Source: Methanobacterium paludis
GTDB lineage: Archaea > Methanobacteriota > Methanobacteria > Methanobacteriales > Methanobacteriaceae
Length of the DNA: 64,000 nucleotides
NCBI RefSeq assembly: GCF_000214725.1
Contig: NC_015574.1
Span: 558,001-622,000, forward strand
Reading direction: 5' to 3'
Shown: positions 54,233 to 63,095 of the stretch, piece after piece
Numbering within the stretch: position 1 is the stretch's first letter
Layout: each line of letters starts with the position of its first letter
The notes under the pieces: model-generated
The model's database searches: none
Told to the model about the DNA's origin: nothing
Seen by the model: the letters and a program-made list of their open reading frames with translations, nothing else
Made by a program: the position numbers and the translations under genes

Positions 54233-54637
54233 ATGAAGGGTCCTAAAAAGTATCGTCAGCAGATAAAGGATTTGGGTATTGAGGGCATGGAAATAGATGT
54301 GTCTTCCATTGATGTAGCTATGAACACTTTAAATGAATTGGATGAGATGGAAAAGATTTTAAAAAAGATCCGACACAACATCAGGACGGATACAAGGAAG
54401 ATCCGGTTGGATTACATACGTAGAATACAGGAAGTTGAAGACTCTTCAGGCCTCTTCGGCAGAAAAAAATCCACCGAAAAAAAAATTAAAGAAAAAAAGG
54501 CGCTCATAAAGGAGAGAAATATTGAGGTTTCAACTTATGAAGTAGTTGAAGATACAATAGATGGTTATATTAGTCAGATAGAAAGTTCAAAGATTTACAT
54601 CATGAATTCGATTCAAGATAGAGTTGGTAATACATAG
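54233..54637 (+). CDS. Small charged helical protein of unknown function
   Basis: About 134 residues, mostly helical, with Lys/Glu-rich heptads (NELDEMEKILKKIRHNIRTD; STEKKIKEKKALIKERN) and no cysteine or membrane segment, so probably a cytoplasmic coiled-coil protein. Of four tandem starts (GTG-ATG-ATG-ATG), the last ATG at 54233 is best spaced after AGGTGA at 54222-54227. No known family. It lies between the integrase relic and ribonucleotide reductase. Confidence 0.6.
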   Translation: MKGPKKYRQQIKDLGIEGMEIDVSSIDVAMNTLNELDEMEKILKKIRHNIRTDTRKIRLDYIRRIQEVEDSSGLFGRKKSTEKKIKEKKALIKERNIEVSTYEVVEDTIDGYISQIESSKIYIMNSIQDRVGNT

Positions 54638-54712
54638 ATTGTCATGAGCTGATAACATAGTCAGTTCACCAATAAATTTCCCTTTACCCTCATCAAAAAA
54701 AATGAAATTGGT

Positions 54713-54726
54713 TTAAATATAAAAAA
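54713..54726 (+). promoter_or_regulatory. TATA box of the ribonucleotide reductase gene
   Basis: TTTAAATATAAAAA lies here and would start RNA near 54745, about 25 bases before the proposed ATA start at 54770. That fits the longer coding region and not the ATG at 55007. Confidence 0.4.
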
Positions 54727-54769
54727 TTAGGGTTAATATATTAATAGAAGGTCAAAAGGGGGCCAAAAT

Positions 54770-56605
54770 ATAAAACCTGAAAATATAGGGTCTGAAGACC
54801 TATCTAATTTTAAAGATGATTTAGAAATTTCCCTTAATGCACGAAAAATCCTTCAAAAAAAGTATTTAATTAGAGACGTAGATGGAAACATCACAGAAAC
54901 TCCCAGTGAACTTTTTAGGCGAGTTGCAAGAGAGATAGCAAAAATAGATCGTTTATATGACCATGATGCCGATGTTGAAAAGACAGAAGAGGAATTTTTC
55001 AATGTAATGTCGTGTTTTGAATTTTTACCTAATTCTCCAACCTTGATGAACGCAGGAACTTCTATAAATCAACTTTCAGCTTGTTTTGTACTGCCTGTGG
55101 GAGACTCGATGGGAGAAATATTTGATGCGTTGAAGTACATGGCTTTAATCCACAAATCTGGTGGTGGAGTAGGGTTCTCATTTTCAGATCTCCGACCTCA
55201 AGGCGATATTGTAAAATCAACGAAAGGAATTGCATCCGGACCACTGTCCTTCATGAGAATTTTTGATGTTGCAACAGATGTTGTAAAACAGGGTGGAAAG
55301 CGGAGAGGGGCAAATATGGGAATATTAAACATCAAACATCCTGATATTCTTGAATTTATAGCTGCTAAAGAACAGGAAGGCTTTTTAAGTAATTTCAACC
55401 TTTCTGTGGCAGTTGATGATGAGTTCATGCAGAAAGTTGAAGATGATGAGGAATATGAATTAATTAACCCACGAAATAACGAAGCAGTGACAAGGTTAAG
55501 GGCACTGGAAGTTTTCAACAGTGTTGTTGAGAAGGCATGGAAAAGCGGAGATCCCGGAATTATATTTTTGGATGAGATAAACAGGAAGAACCCCACAAAG
55601 GGGGCAGGTAAGATAGAAGCAACCAATCCATGCGGTGAACAGCCCTTACTTCCCTATGAATCATGCAACTTAGGATCCATAAATCTTGTAAAAATGGTAA
55701 AAAATGGTAAAATAAACTGGGATAAACTTAGAAATATCATAAGAACCGCTGTACATTTTCTTGACAATGTTATTGATGCTAACAATTTTCCAATACATCA
55801 AATAGAAGTTCAAACCTTGAAAAACAGGAAAATAGGGTTAGGTATTATGGGATTTGCAGAAATGCTCATAATGCTCAATGTTCCATATGATTCCCAAGAG
55901 GCAATTAAAATTGCAGAGGAGCTCATGAGTTTTATAGAAACTACTTCAAGAGGGGTTTCAGCAGAACTTGGAAGGCTAAGAGGTTCATTTCCAGATTTTA
56001 ATGGCAGTATATGGGATTTTAAAGGTTATGGTGCTATGAGAAATGCCACAATAACCACAATCGCACCTACAGGAACCCTGAGCATAATTGCAAATGTTAC
56101 AAGCAGCATAGAACCCCTTTTTGCTGTTTCATTTATTCGTAAGGTTATGGAGGGTACAGAACTCATTGAAGTGAACCCTCTATTTGAAAAAATAGCTAAA
56201 GATGAAGGTTTTTACAGCACGGAACTCATGATGTCAATTGTGAAGCGGGGATCTATACAAGATATTCTGGATATTCCGGAAGATACAAGGCGATTGTTTG
56301 TAACAGCCCACGATATTGACCCGCAATGGCATGTGAGAATGCAAGCTGCATTTCAAAGACACGTGGACAATGCAGTTTCAAAAACTGTGAACCTGCCCCA
56401 TGCTGCATCGATCAACGATGTGAAGAAAGTTTTTTTGCTGGCACACAAACTCAAATGCAAGGGCATAACTGTTTACAGGTACGCAAGTAAGAAGAAACAG
56501 GTTTTATACATAAATAAAGATTCACAAGATGGTAATGGTGAAAAATATTTCTGTGTTGACCTGGAATACGCAGGAGGTTGCCCTAAAATCCACTGCCCTG
56601 ACTGA
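54770..56605 (+). CDS. nrdJ: Ribonucleotide reductase, B12-dependent class II, with non-standard start
   Basis: Class II reductase makes dNTPs using adenosylcobalamin. The core shows PNSPTLMNAG, SACFVLPVGDS, GGGVGFSFS, NPCGEQPLLPYESCNLGSINL (residues spread across one block), APTGTLSIIA and a C-terminal redox pair in AGGCPKIHC. The first ATG/GTG/TTG in frame is at 55007, but about 79 upstream codons encode true family sequence (NARKILQKKYLIRD; PSELFRRVAREIAKID). The frame is open back to 54737 with no usual start. ATA at 54770, 7 bases after GGGGG, is the best candidate; total about 611 residues. Function sure, start uncertain. Confidence 0.88.
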   Translation: MKPENIGSEDLSNFKDDLEISLNARKILQKKYLIRDVDGNITETPSELFRRVAREIAKIDRLYDHDADVEKTEEEFFNVMSCFEFLPNSPTLMNAGTSINQLSACFVLPVGDSMGEIFDALKYMALIHKSGGGVGFSFSDLRPQGDIVKSTKGIASGPLSFMRIFDVATDVVKQGGKRRGANMGILNIKHPDILEFIAAKEQEGFLSNFNLSVAVDDEFMQKVEDDEEYELINPRNNEAVTRLRALEVFNSVVEKAWKSGDPGIIFLDEINRKNPTKGAGKIEATNPCGEQPLLPYESCNLGSINLVKMVKNGKINWDKLRNIIRTAVHFLDNVIDANNFPIHQIEVQTLKNRKIGLGIMGFAEMLIMLNVPYDSQEAIKIAEELMSFIETTSRGVSAELGRLRGSFPDFNGSIWDFKGYGAMRNATITTIAPTGTLSIIANVTSSIEPLFAVSFIRKVMEGTELIEVNPLFEKIAKDEGFYSTELMMSIVKRGSIQDILDIPEDTRRLFVTAHDIDPQWHVRMQAAFQRHVDNAVSKTVNLPHAASINDVKKVFLLAHKLKCKGITVYRYASKKKQVLYINKDSQDGNGEKYFCVDLEYAGGCPKIHCPD

Positions 56606-56688
56606 AACCACAAAAAGTTCTATTTACACAAAAAACTTATTCCATTTTAATCAATGACATAGATAAGACTGAATATGGAGATGTTGAG

Positions 56689-57228
56689 ATGATAGAAGTT
56701 GAAGTTAAAGCTCATGTAACTAATTTTGAAGATGTAAAAGAGAAATTAACTGAAATTGGTGCGGAAAAAATAGGAACAGAACATCAGATGGATGTTTATT
56801 TCAATGCCCCCCACAGAGATTTTGCACAGACAGATGAAGCACTCAGAATAAGGGAAATTCCGGAAAATGGTGGTAAAAGGATAATTTTAACATATAAAGG
56901 TGCTAAACTCGATGGAGTTAGTAAAACACGTAAAGAAATTGAAGTTGATGTTTCAGACAGTGAAAAAATGGCTTCTATTTTGGGAAATATTGGATTCAGG
57001 GCCGCTGCAAATGTGGAGAAAGATAGGGTTATTTACTTATTCAATGATTCTTTAATATCTCTTGATCAGGTTAAGAAAGTTGGAAGCTTTGTTGAGATAG
57101 AAAAGGAAGCTAAAGAAGATGAAGATTTTAAAGATGCTGTTGATGAAATATTTGAGACCTACAAGAAACTTGGAATAGAAGAAGGATTTGAACGAAGATC
57201 CTATCTTGAGTTAATGGGAGTTAAATGA
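56689..57228 (+). CDS. cyaB: CYTH-domain protein (class IV adenylate cyclase/thiamine triphosphatase-like)
   Basis: The 179-residue protein begins with the ExExK signature (IEVEVKAHV) and has the eight-strand tunnel pattern, e.g. ALRIREI, ILTYKGAKL, RKEIEVDV and FVEIEKEA. CYTH enzymes bind triphosphates with Mg; activities include adenylate cyclase and triphosphatase. Archaeal members are mostly uncharacterised, so the symbol names only the subfamily. It follows ribonucleotide reductase by 83 bases on the same strand. Confidence 0.85.
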   Translation: MIEVEVKAHVTNFEDVKEKLTEIGAEKIGTEHQMDVYFNAPHRDFAQTDEALRIREIPENGGKRIILTYKGAKLDGVSKTRKEIEVDVSDSEKMASILGNIGFRAAANVEKDRVIYLFNDSLISLDQVKKVGSFVEIEKEAKEDEDFKDAVDEIFETYKKLGIEEGFERRSYLELMGVK

Positions 57229-57667
57229 AAATTAACTTTTGATTTCGTTTATTCCAAGATTAAATTTTGTTTTATTCCAAGAATTAAAGGATTTAAATTT
57301 TCATAATATTCATATAACTTAGTTTTAATTAGGAATGTTTCAAAAAATATTCAAATAAAAAAAGCGAAAAATACATTTATATAGATGATAAATTTTTTGA
57401 TGTTGTCAATTAAAAAGATATCAAATAAGAATCATGTTTTTAACCCCATGTTGAAAAATAGAGATCATGATTTGGGCCAGTGTTGAAAGATTTGGGCCAC
57501 TGTTGAAAATAACGATGTATTAATCAAGCGTTAAAATAAAAAATGTTTTAAAGCAGATATTTTTAAATAAAACTAAATATTATATTTTATTATCCAGATA
57601 AAAGATCAAAAATTTGTTATTATGCAAATTTATGAAGATATACTAAAAAGTAGCAGGTGGGAATAAT
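57229..57667. other. 439-base intergenic region before aksA
   Basis: It contains a 20-bp tandem duplication (57471-57510), TATA-like elements (ATTTATATAG near 57375-57384) and the ribosome site GGTGGG at 57655-57660 for the TTG start of the next gene. No open frame is supported. Confidence 0.4.
57471..57510. repeat. 20-bp tandem duplication
   Basis: TTTGGGCCAGTGTTGAAAGA is followed by TTTGGGCCACTGTTGAAAAT, differing at 2 of 20 positions. A weaker partial copy (CCATGTTGAAAAATAGA) precedes them. Noncoding. Confidence 0.75.
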
Positions 57668-58846
57668 TTGGATTACTTTGTGAGCCCATACAATAAAAAA
57701 GTGAATTTAAAATTTCCTGAAGAGGTTAAAATTTACGATACAACATTAAGGGATGGTGAACAGACTCCTGGGGTTTGTTTAAGAACTCCTGAGAAACTCA
57801 AAATTGCAAGAAAGCTTGATGAGCTTGGTATTCATCAGATAGAAGCAGGATTTCCAGTAGTGTCAAGTGAAGAAGAAAGATCAGTTAAGGCAATTGTAAA
57901 GGAAGATCTGGATGCAGATATACTTGTTCTATCACGTACCAAAAAAGAGGATATTGACGCTGCCATTGACTGCGGTGTTGATGGAATAATAACCTTCATG
58001 GGAACTTCGGACCTCCACATCAAAAGCAAGTTCAAAATGATGGACAGGGAAGAAATTCTCAACGTATGCATAAACTCCGTAGAATATGCAAAGGATCATG
58101 GACTCTTTGTGGCATTTTCTGCTGAAGATGCAACCAGAACAGACCTGGACTTTCTGAAACAAGTATATAAAAGAGCGGAAGACTGTGGAGCAGACAGAGT
58201 GCACATAGCAGACACTGTAGGTGCCATAAGCCCCCAAGGTATGGATTATCTTGTAAGGGAACTTAGATCGGATTTAAAAACTGAAATAGCACTGCACTGT
58301 CATAATGATTTCGGTCTTGCCGTTGCAAATTCAATTTCGGGATTGTTAGCAGGTGCAAATGCAGTTTCAACAACTGTAAATGGAATCGGTGAGAGGGCAG
58401 GAAACACATCCCTTGAAGAACTGATAATGGCGCTTCAACTTATTTACGGTGTTGACATGGGCTTCAACTTGAAAGTGCTTTGTGACTTATCACGAACTGT
58501 TGGAGAACTCACACATCTAGGTGTACCAAAGAACAAACCCATAGTCGGAAAAAACGTTTTCAGACACGAATCTGGAATACATGTTGATGCTGTTATGGAA
58601 AATCCATTAACATACGAACCTTTTTTACCTGAAATGATAGGACACCAGAGAAAACTGGTTCTTGGAAAACATTCCGGCTGTAGAGCAGTTAAAGCAAAAC
58701 TTGATGAGTGTGGATTAAACGTTACCAATGATGAACTCTGCAAGATTGTGAAAAAAGTAAAAAGAAGCAGAGAAGAAGGTAAATACATAAACGACAAACT
58801 CTTCAAAGAAATAGTAAGATCCGTAAAAGGACCCTTCGACCCTTAA
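57668..58846 (+). CDS. aksA: Homocitrate synthase-type enzyme of coenzyme B synthesis
   Basis: AksA condenses 2-oxoglutarate (and longer 2-oxodiacids) with acetyl-CoA to start the chain elongation for the 7-mercaptoheptanoyl group of coenzyme B. The 392-residue protein has the DRE-TIM motif YDTTLRDGEQTPGV near residue 23, LHCHNDFGLAVANS and the GERAGNTSLEE block. It lacks the C-terminal regulatory domain of isopropylmalate synthase, favouring AksA over LeuA; citramalate synthase is less likely. The start is TTG, with GGTGGG 7 bases upstream. The next gene, a homoaconitase subunit, catalyses the following steps. Confidence 0.85.
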   Translation: MDYFVSPYNKKVNLKFPEEVKIYDTTLRDGEQTPGVCLRTPEKLKIARKLDELGIHQIEAGFPVVSSEEERSVKAIVKEDLDADILVLSRTKKEDIDAAIDCGVDGIITFMGTSDLHIKSKFKMMDREEILNVCINSVEYAKDHGLFVAFSAEDATRTDLDFLKQVYKRAEDCGADRVHIADTVGAISPQGMDYLVRELRSDLKTEIALHCHNDFGLAVANSISGLLAGANAVSTTVNGIGERAGNTSLEELIMALQLIYGVDMGFNLKVLCDLSRTVGELTHLGVPKNKPIVGKNVFRHESGIHVDAVMENPLTYEPFLPEMIGHQRKLVLGKHSGCRAVKAKLDECGLNVTNDELCKIVKKVKRSREEGKYINDKLFKEIVRSVKGPFDP

Positions 58847-58941
58847 TTAAAGAGTAGTTTAAATTTAATTGAAGTTATAAAAATTTAAAGTGGATTAAAC
58901 CTTGATTGAAGTTTTGGATTAATGGAAACGGTTGATATCAA

Positions 58942-60186
58942 ATGAACATAACGGAAAAAATTCTTGCAAAGGCATCAATGAAAGATGAGGTTTCTCCCGG
59001 TGAGATCATACAAGCAAATGTGGATTTGGCTTTGTCACATGATGGAACTTCCCCTCCAACTATAAACACCTTCAGAAAGATTGCAGATCATGTTTGGGAC
59101 AATGAAAAAATTGTTATAGTATTTGATCACAACATACCCGCAAACACAATAGGATCTGCAGAGTTTCAAAAAGTTACGAGGGAATTTGCAAGAGAACAAG
59201 GTATTAAAAATTTATTCACCCACGGTGAGGGTATCTGTCACCAAGTACTTCCAGAAAATGGTTTCATAAAGCCAGGTACTGTTGTGGTGGGAGCTGATTC
59301 ACATACATGTACCTACGGTGCTTTCGGAGCCTTTGCAACAGGTATGGGTGCAACTGATATGGCGGTTGTTTTTGCAACAGGCAAAACATGGTTCATGGTC
59401 CCTGAAGCATATAAAGTAATCGTAGATGGTAAATTAGGACGTTACGTTACTGCAAAAGATGTTATACTAAATGTAATAAGTAAAATTGGTTCATTTGGTG
59501 CAACTTACAAATCCCTGGAATTTCACGGTGAAACAATTGATTCCATGAATGTAGCAGGGCGTATGACCATGTGCAACATGGCAATTGAGAGTGGTGCTAA
59601 AAATGGGATAATAGAACCAAATAAAGCAACAATGGAATATCTTAAAGAAAGGAATGTTAAATCATTTGATATTATGGTTTCAGATAGTGATTCCCAATAC
59701 GAAAAGGAATATCTTTTTGATGTTAATGATATGGAACCCCAGATTGCATGTCCTCACAATGTGGACAATGTAAAACCAATTTCAAAGGTCGAAGGCACAA
59801 CTATAGACCAGGCGTTTATAGGTTCGTGTACAAATGGTCGACTGGAAGACCTTCAAATCGCAGCAGAAGTTTTGGATGGTTCAAGGGTTCATGAAGATGT
59901 AAGACTGATTGTTATACCTGCTTCAGCAGAAATATACCGTAAAGCAATGCATGAAGGAATTATAGACACATTTATAGGTGCAGGTGCCATAGTATGCAAT
60001 CCTGGGTGTGGACCATGTCTTGGAGCCCATATGGGGGCTATAACCGGAGGTGAGGTCTGTATTTCAACAACCAACAGGAACTTTGTTGGAAGGATGGGTG
60101 ACCCTGGTTCAGAGGTTTACCTTGCAAACCCTGCAGTTGTGGCATCTTCAGCAATTTCAGGAGAAATAAGCGATCCTAGGAGGTAG
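58942..60186 (+). CDS. Homoaconitase/isopropylmalate isomerase large subunit
   Basis: The 414-residue protein is the Fe-S subunit of a hydro-lyase isomerase. 4Fe-4S ligands lie in GSCTNGR and in NPGCGPCLGAH; ADSHTCTYGAFGAFATGMG gives the third cysteine and substrate contacts. In methanogens such two-subunit enzymes act either in leucine synthesis (LeuC) or on homocitrate series acids (HacA/AksD). Its position directly after aksA favours the coenzyme B role. The small subunit is not in this window. It probably shares a transcript with aksA (95-base gap). Confidence 0.88.
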   Translation: MNITEKILAKASMKDEVSPGEIIQANVDLALSHDGTSPPTINTFRKIADHVWDNEKIVIVFDHNIPANTIGSAEFQKVTREFAREQGIKNLFTHGEGICHQVLPENGFIKPGTVVVGADSHTCTYGAFGAFATGMGATDMAVVFATGKTWFMVPEAYKVIVDGKLGRYVTAKDVILNVISKIGSFGATYKSLEFHGETIDSMNVAGRMTMCNMAIESGAKNGIIEPNKATMEYLKERNVKSFDIMVSDSDSQYEKEYLFDVNDMEPQIACPHNVDNVKPISKVEGTTIDQAFIGSCTNGRLEDLQIAAEVLDGSRVHEDVRLIVIPASAEIYRKAMHEGIIDTFIGAGAIVCNPGCGPCLGAHMGAITGGEVCISTTNRNFVGRMGDPGSEVYLANPAVVASSAISGEISDPRR

Positions 60187-60187
60187 T

Positions 60188-60721
60188 ATGGACCAAAATA
60201 TTGTTGATGCAATCAAAAAAATTGAGAGTGACATTGGAAAACTTTCAAGCGCCCAAAAAATACTTTTAACAACCGATGGCTCTATAACCGCAATACTGGA
60301 TATTTTGAAGGGTCATGTGCACATAGAAACACTCGTACAGGAATTCAGGGAAGCAGATAGTGACGTGGCAGAACTTTTATCCATAGATAAAGGAGATAAT
60401 GTAAATTACAGGGTTATTTTAATGGGACCAGGAGAACCCCTGATGCATGCAGTGTCTTACATACCTGTAAAAAGACTTGACAACGATTTTAAGGATGATC
60501 TTATAAAGGCAGATATTCCAATTGGTAGAATACTCAAGAAACACAGCATTGAATCGCGAAGGGAAATAAAAAAGGTTTATGTTGAAGATATGAGTGATGA
60601 AATGCACGATATTTTTAAAGTGAACTCTCCAATGCTCACCAGAACTTATAACATAATTCACAATGGTGAAATTTTAATATGGATAAAAGAAACGTTCCCC
60701 TACAGTTTTTTCAGGGATTAA
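60188..60721 (+). CDS. Chorismate-pyruvate lyase-like (DUF98) protein
   Basis: The 177-residue protein resembles the DUF98 branch of chorismate lyases: LLTTDGSITAILDILKGHV near the start, then VNYRVILMGPGEPLMHAVSYIPVKRL and LTRTYNIIHNGEILIWIKETFP, where Arg and Glu would hold the aromatic acid. The UbiC fold turns chorismate to 4-hydroxybenzoate; archaeal members are proposed for cofactor precursors. It starts 2 bases after the homoaconitase stop, with AGGAGG inside that gene's last codons, so the genes are coupled. Substrate inferred. Confidence 0.72.
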   Translation: MDQNIVDAIKKIESDIGKLSSAQKILLTTDGSITAILDILKGHVHIETLVQEFREADSDVAELLSIDKGDNVNYRVILMGPGEPLMHAVSYIPVKRLDNDFKDDLIKADIPIGRILKKHSIESRREIKKVYVEDMSDEMHDIFKVNSPMLTRTYNIIHNGEILIWIKETFPYSFFRD

Positions 60722-60797
60722 AGGGGATATAATTTATTTTCATCTATTTTGGTTAAAAAATTTAATTTAAAATAAAAATGTAAAAGCTGTGGTTGAA

Positions 60798-61784
60798 ATG
60801 GGTGTAAAATTTAGAGATATCGTAAATCCAGAGCCCCTAGGATTTAACGATTTAAATGGGAAAATAGTAGCACTGGATGCGGCCAATGTTATATACCAGT
60901 TCTTATCCAGCATAAGGCAGGTTGATGGTACTCCTTTAATGGATCATAATAAAAATATAACTTCACATTTCAGTGGAATCCTTTACAGGACATCATCTCT
61001 TATAGAAAAGGGAATAAAACCAGTTTATGTCTTTGATGGTATATCAAGTTATCTTAAAAAGGGTACTCAAGCTAAAAGGAGAGAAGTGAAGGAAAAATCT
61101 GAAAAAAGGTGGAAAGCAGCCCTTGATGAAGGTAATACTGAAGAAGCAAGAAAATACGCGGTTAGATCCTCAAGAATGTCTTCTGATGTAATAGAAGGTT
61201 CTAAAAAGCTGTTGAGTCTTATGGGAATTCCACATATTCAGGCAATGGGTGAAGGTGAAGCCCAAGCATCGTATATGGTTGAAAAGGGTGATGCATGGTG
61301 TGTGGGATCCCAGGACTATGATTGTGTACTTTTTGGTGCAACGAGGATGGTTAAGAACCTGACAATAACCGGGGGAAAGGCCAACCTTGAACTTATCGAG
61401 CTTAAAAAAGTTTTAGAAAGGCTTGAAATAACAAGAGAACAGCTCATTGACGTTGCAATACTTGCAGGTACGGACTTCAACGAGGGTGTGAAGGGAATAG
61501 GGGCTAAAAAAGGTTTAAAACTTGTGAAAGAACATGGGGACATATTTAACATTCTTGATCACATGAAAATAGAGTTAGAAGTGGATCCAAATATTTTGAG
61601 GGACATGTTTTTAAAACATGATGTTTTAACCGATTATGAATTAAAATGGAGAAGTCCAGATAAGAGTGGAGTAATTGATTACCTATGTGGGGACCATGAT
61701 TTTTCAGAGGATCGCGTCAGCAGTGCGTTAGAAAAACTTAAAAAACTCGATATGAACCAGAGCAGTCTGGAAAAGTGGTTCTAA
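60798..61784 (+). CDS. fen1: Flap endonuclease 1
   Basis: FEN-1 removes 5' flaps in Okazaki fragment maturation and repair. I start at the ATG at 60798 because the mature enzyme needs the N-terminal MGVKFRDIV; a GTG three codons earlier is in frame. The 328 residues hold the N region with VALDAANVIYQ, the I region with GEGEAQASYM and SQDYDCVLFG, and LAGTDFNEGVKGIGAKKGL. It ends in the PCNA-binding box QSSLEKWF. Complete and normal. Confidence 0.96.
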   Translation: MGVKFRDIVNPEPLGFNDLNGKIVALDAANVIYQFLSSIRQVDGTPLMDHNKNITSHFSGILYRTSSLIEKGIKPVYVFDGISSYLKKGTQAKRREVKEKSEKRWKAALDEGNTEEARKYAVRSSRMSSDVIEGSKKLLSLMGIPHIQAMGEGEAQASYMVEKGDAWCVGSQDYDCVLFGATRMVKNLTITGGKANLELIELKKVLERLEITREQLIDVAILAGTDFNEGVKGIGAKKGLKLVKEHGDIFNILDHMKIELEVDPNILRDMFLKHDVLTDYELKWRSPDKSGVIDYLCGDHDFSEDRVSSALEKLKKLDMNQSSLEKWF

Positions 61785-61808
61785 TCAACCTTTTAAAAAA
61801 AGGTTGAT
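61784..61808 (+). terminator. Terminator hairpin after fen1
   Basis: ATCAACCTTTT (61784-61794) and AAAAGGTTGAT (61798-61808) form an 11-bp perfect stem with a 3-base loop starting at the fen1 stop codon; T-rich sequence follows. Probable transcription end of the aksA-to-fen1 run. Confidence 0.55.
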
Positions 61809-61921
61809 CAAAATTTTAATCACAATAAAAAAATAACAACTATTTTAAGAGCAACTAGTTTTAATCAACTATTTTTAATAAAAACTATTTTAAATAATCC
61901 CCTCAAATATTTAAAATATAC

Positions 61922-62530
61922 TCAAAATGGCGGATAATCTCCAAAAAACTCACGTGCATATCTGCGTGCAGTTTTAATCTGCTGCGGATATTTAACCTTC
62001 AGTTTATTCTCAAGCTCTGCTCTGTCTCTTGAACCAGCAACAGCCTTTAAAACATTCACATAAGCATTCAATGATTCTTCAGAGGGATAACATGGCATTT
62101 CAAGGGTTATACAAATATCTTCCCTTTTAAAGCAGGTTGTTCTGATGAAGGGAGAAACAGATCCTATGAGAACTCCATTTTCAAGTTCTATAAGTGGAGG
62201 AACACCAACCCTTTTTTCACGGTCCAGATCTATGAGTTTTTTATAACTTTCTGGTTTGTAGCAGTGGGGTTCCACGTAAACTACAGGTTTATAATAGTTT
62301 ATAATGGATAAAATCTCTTTTCCAATTTTTGATTGGTAATAACGTTTGTCTAGGGTGCTTATATAGGGGCTCCTTTCGCAGTTGTAGATCAAAAGCTTTC
62401 CATTTGGAATATCATCTTCATGGATCTGGGAGAGGGCTTTTATGGTTGTAAGTCCTTCTTTACCATGAACTCCACCAACGAAAAGGCGCATTGGTCCTTT
62501 ACCTTTATTGATAACCTTGAAATAACCCAT
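61922..62530 (-). CDS. DUF2119 family protein
   Basis: The 202-residue protein has RLFVGGVHGKEGLTTIKAL near the start, VYVEPHCYKPESY in the middle and ICITLEMPCYPSEE toward the end. GGVHGKEG and the later His and Glu resemble the zinc site of the M14 carboxypeptidase/succinylglutamate desuccinylase fold, suggesting a metal hydrolase. The family is found mainly in methanogens and is uncharacterised. It is a single leftward gene. Confidence 0.75.
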   Translation of the reverse strand: MGYFKVINKGKGPMRLFVGGVHGKEGLTTIKALSQIHEDDIPNGKLLIYNCERSPYISTLDKRYYQSKIGKEILSIINYYKPVVYVEPHCYKPESYKKLIDLDREKRVGVPPLIELENGVLIGSVSPFIRTTCFKREDICITLEMPCYPSEESLNAYVNVLKAVAGSRDRAELENKLKVKYPQQIKTARRYAREFFGDYPPF

Positions 62531-62748
62531 AAAAACACTCTTAATTTTTTTTTACTTTGAATATAATTTGATAAGGCAATTATTAATGTTTTATGATAAT
62601 TATTGCGATGCGATAAGATGGGAATGAGTTGTATAATCAAAAAAATAAGTCAAATAATAAGATTAAGTAATGGAATGGATTGGAGGAACTTAACTAAGTT
62701 CCAACTTCCCAATCATCCAGATAATCGGTCTGTTTTTTGATAAAGAAT

Positions 62749-62999
62749 CTATTTAATTCCCATAACTTTTATTATCAGCATATCCAGAGCTCGAATCTTC
62801 CTTTGATATTCTTCTAGATTGGTTACTGAATCAAAACTGTCTTCTAGGTTCTCAAAAATATAGGTAAAGTATTCTGCGGTTTCTGTAGGATATTCCACAT
62901 GAAAAATGTGCGGGCAATGTCAGAATACTCTTCAAATATCTTACCCACTTTCAGCCAGAACTCATCCTCCTCGTGTGTCAACTGGAGTGTGCAAATCAA
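62749..62999 (-). pseudogene. Frameshifted short gene of unknown family
   Basis: On the minus strand one frame reads LTHEEDEFWLKVGKIFEEYS then DIARTF. After a T5 run at about 62914-62918 it goes out of frame; the continuation is in another frame, FHVEYPTETAEYFTYIF then ENLEDSFDSVTNLEEYQRKI, to a TAG at 62749. One added T joins both parts into a coherent acidic helical protein of about 83 residues. This may be a real broken gene or a sequencing error in the T run. No family recognised. Confidence 0.5.
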
Positions 63000-63095
63000 T
63001 GAAAATTTTTAATAAATTTCCAATAACATTAAACCTTTATATTCATTCTATCTTATTCAGTATTAATTTGAATTTAAAGATGGGATGATTGTTAA

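Noticed and set aside
55007..56605. ATG at 55007 as the start of ribonucleotide reductase
   Set aside because: It discards about 79 codons of conserved family sequence and lies about 260 bases after the likely transcription start.
57668..58846. Isopropylmalate synthase leuA
   Set aside because: The C-terminal leucine-binding regulatory domain is absent, and the adjacent homoaconitase-type subunit supports homocitrate chemistry.
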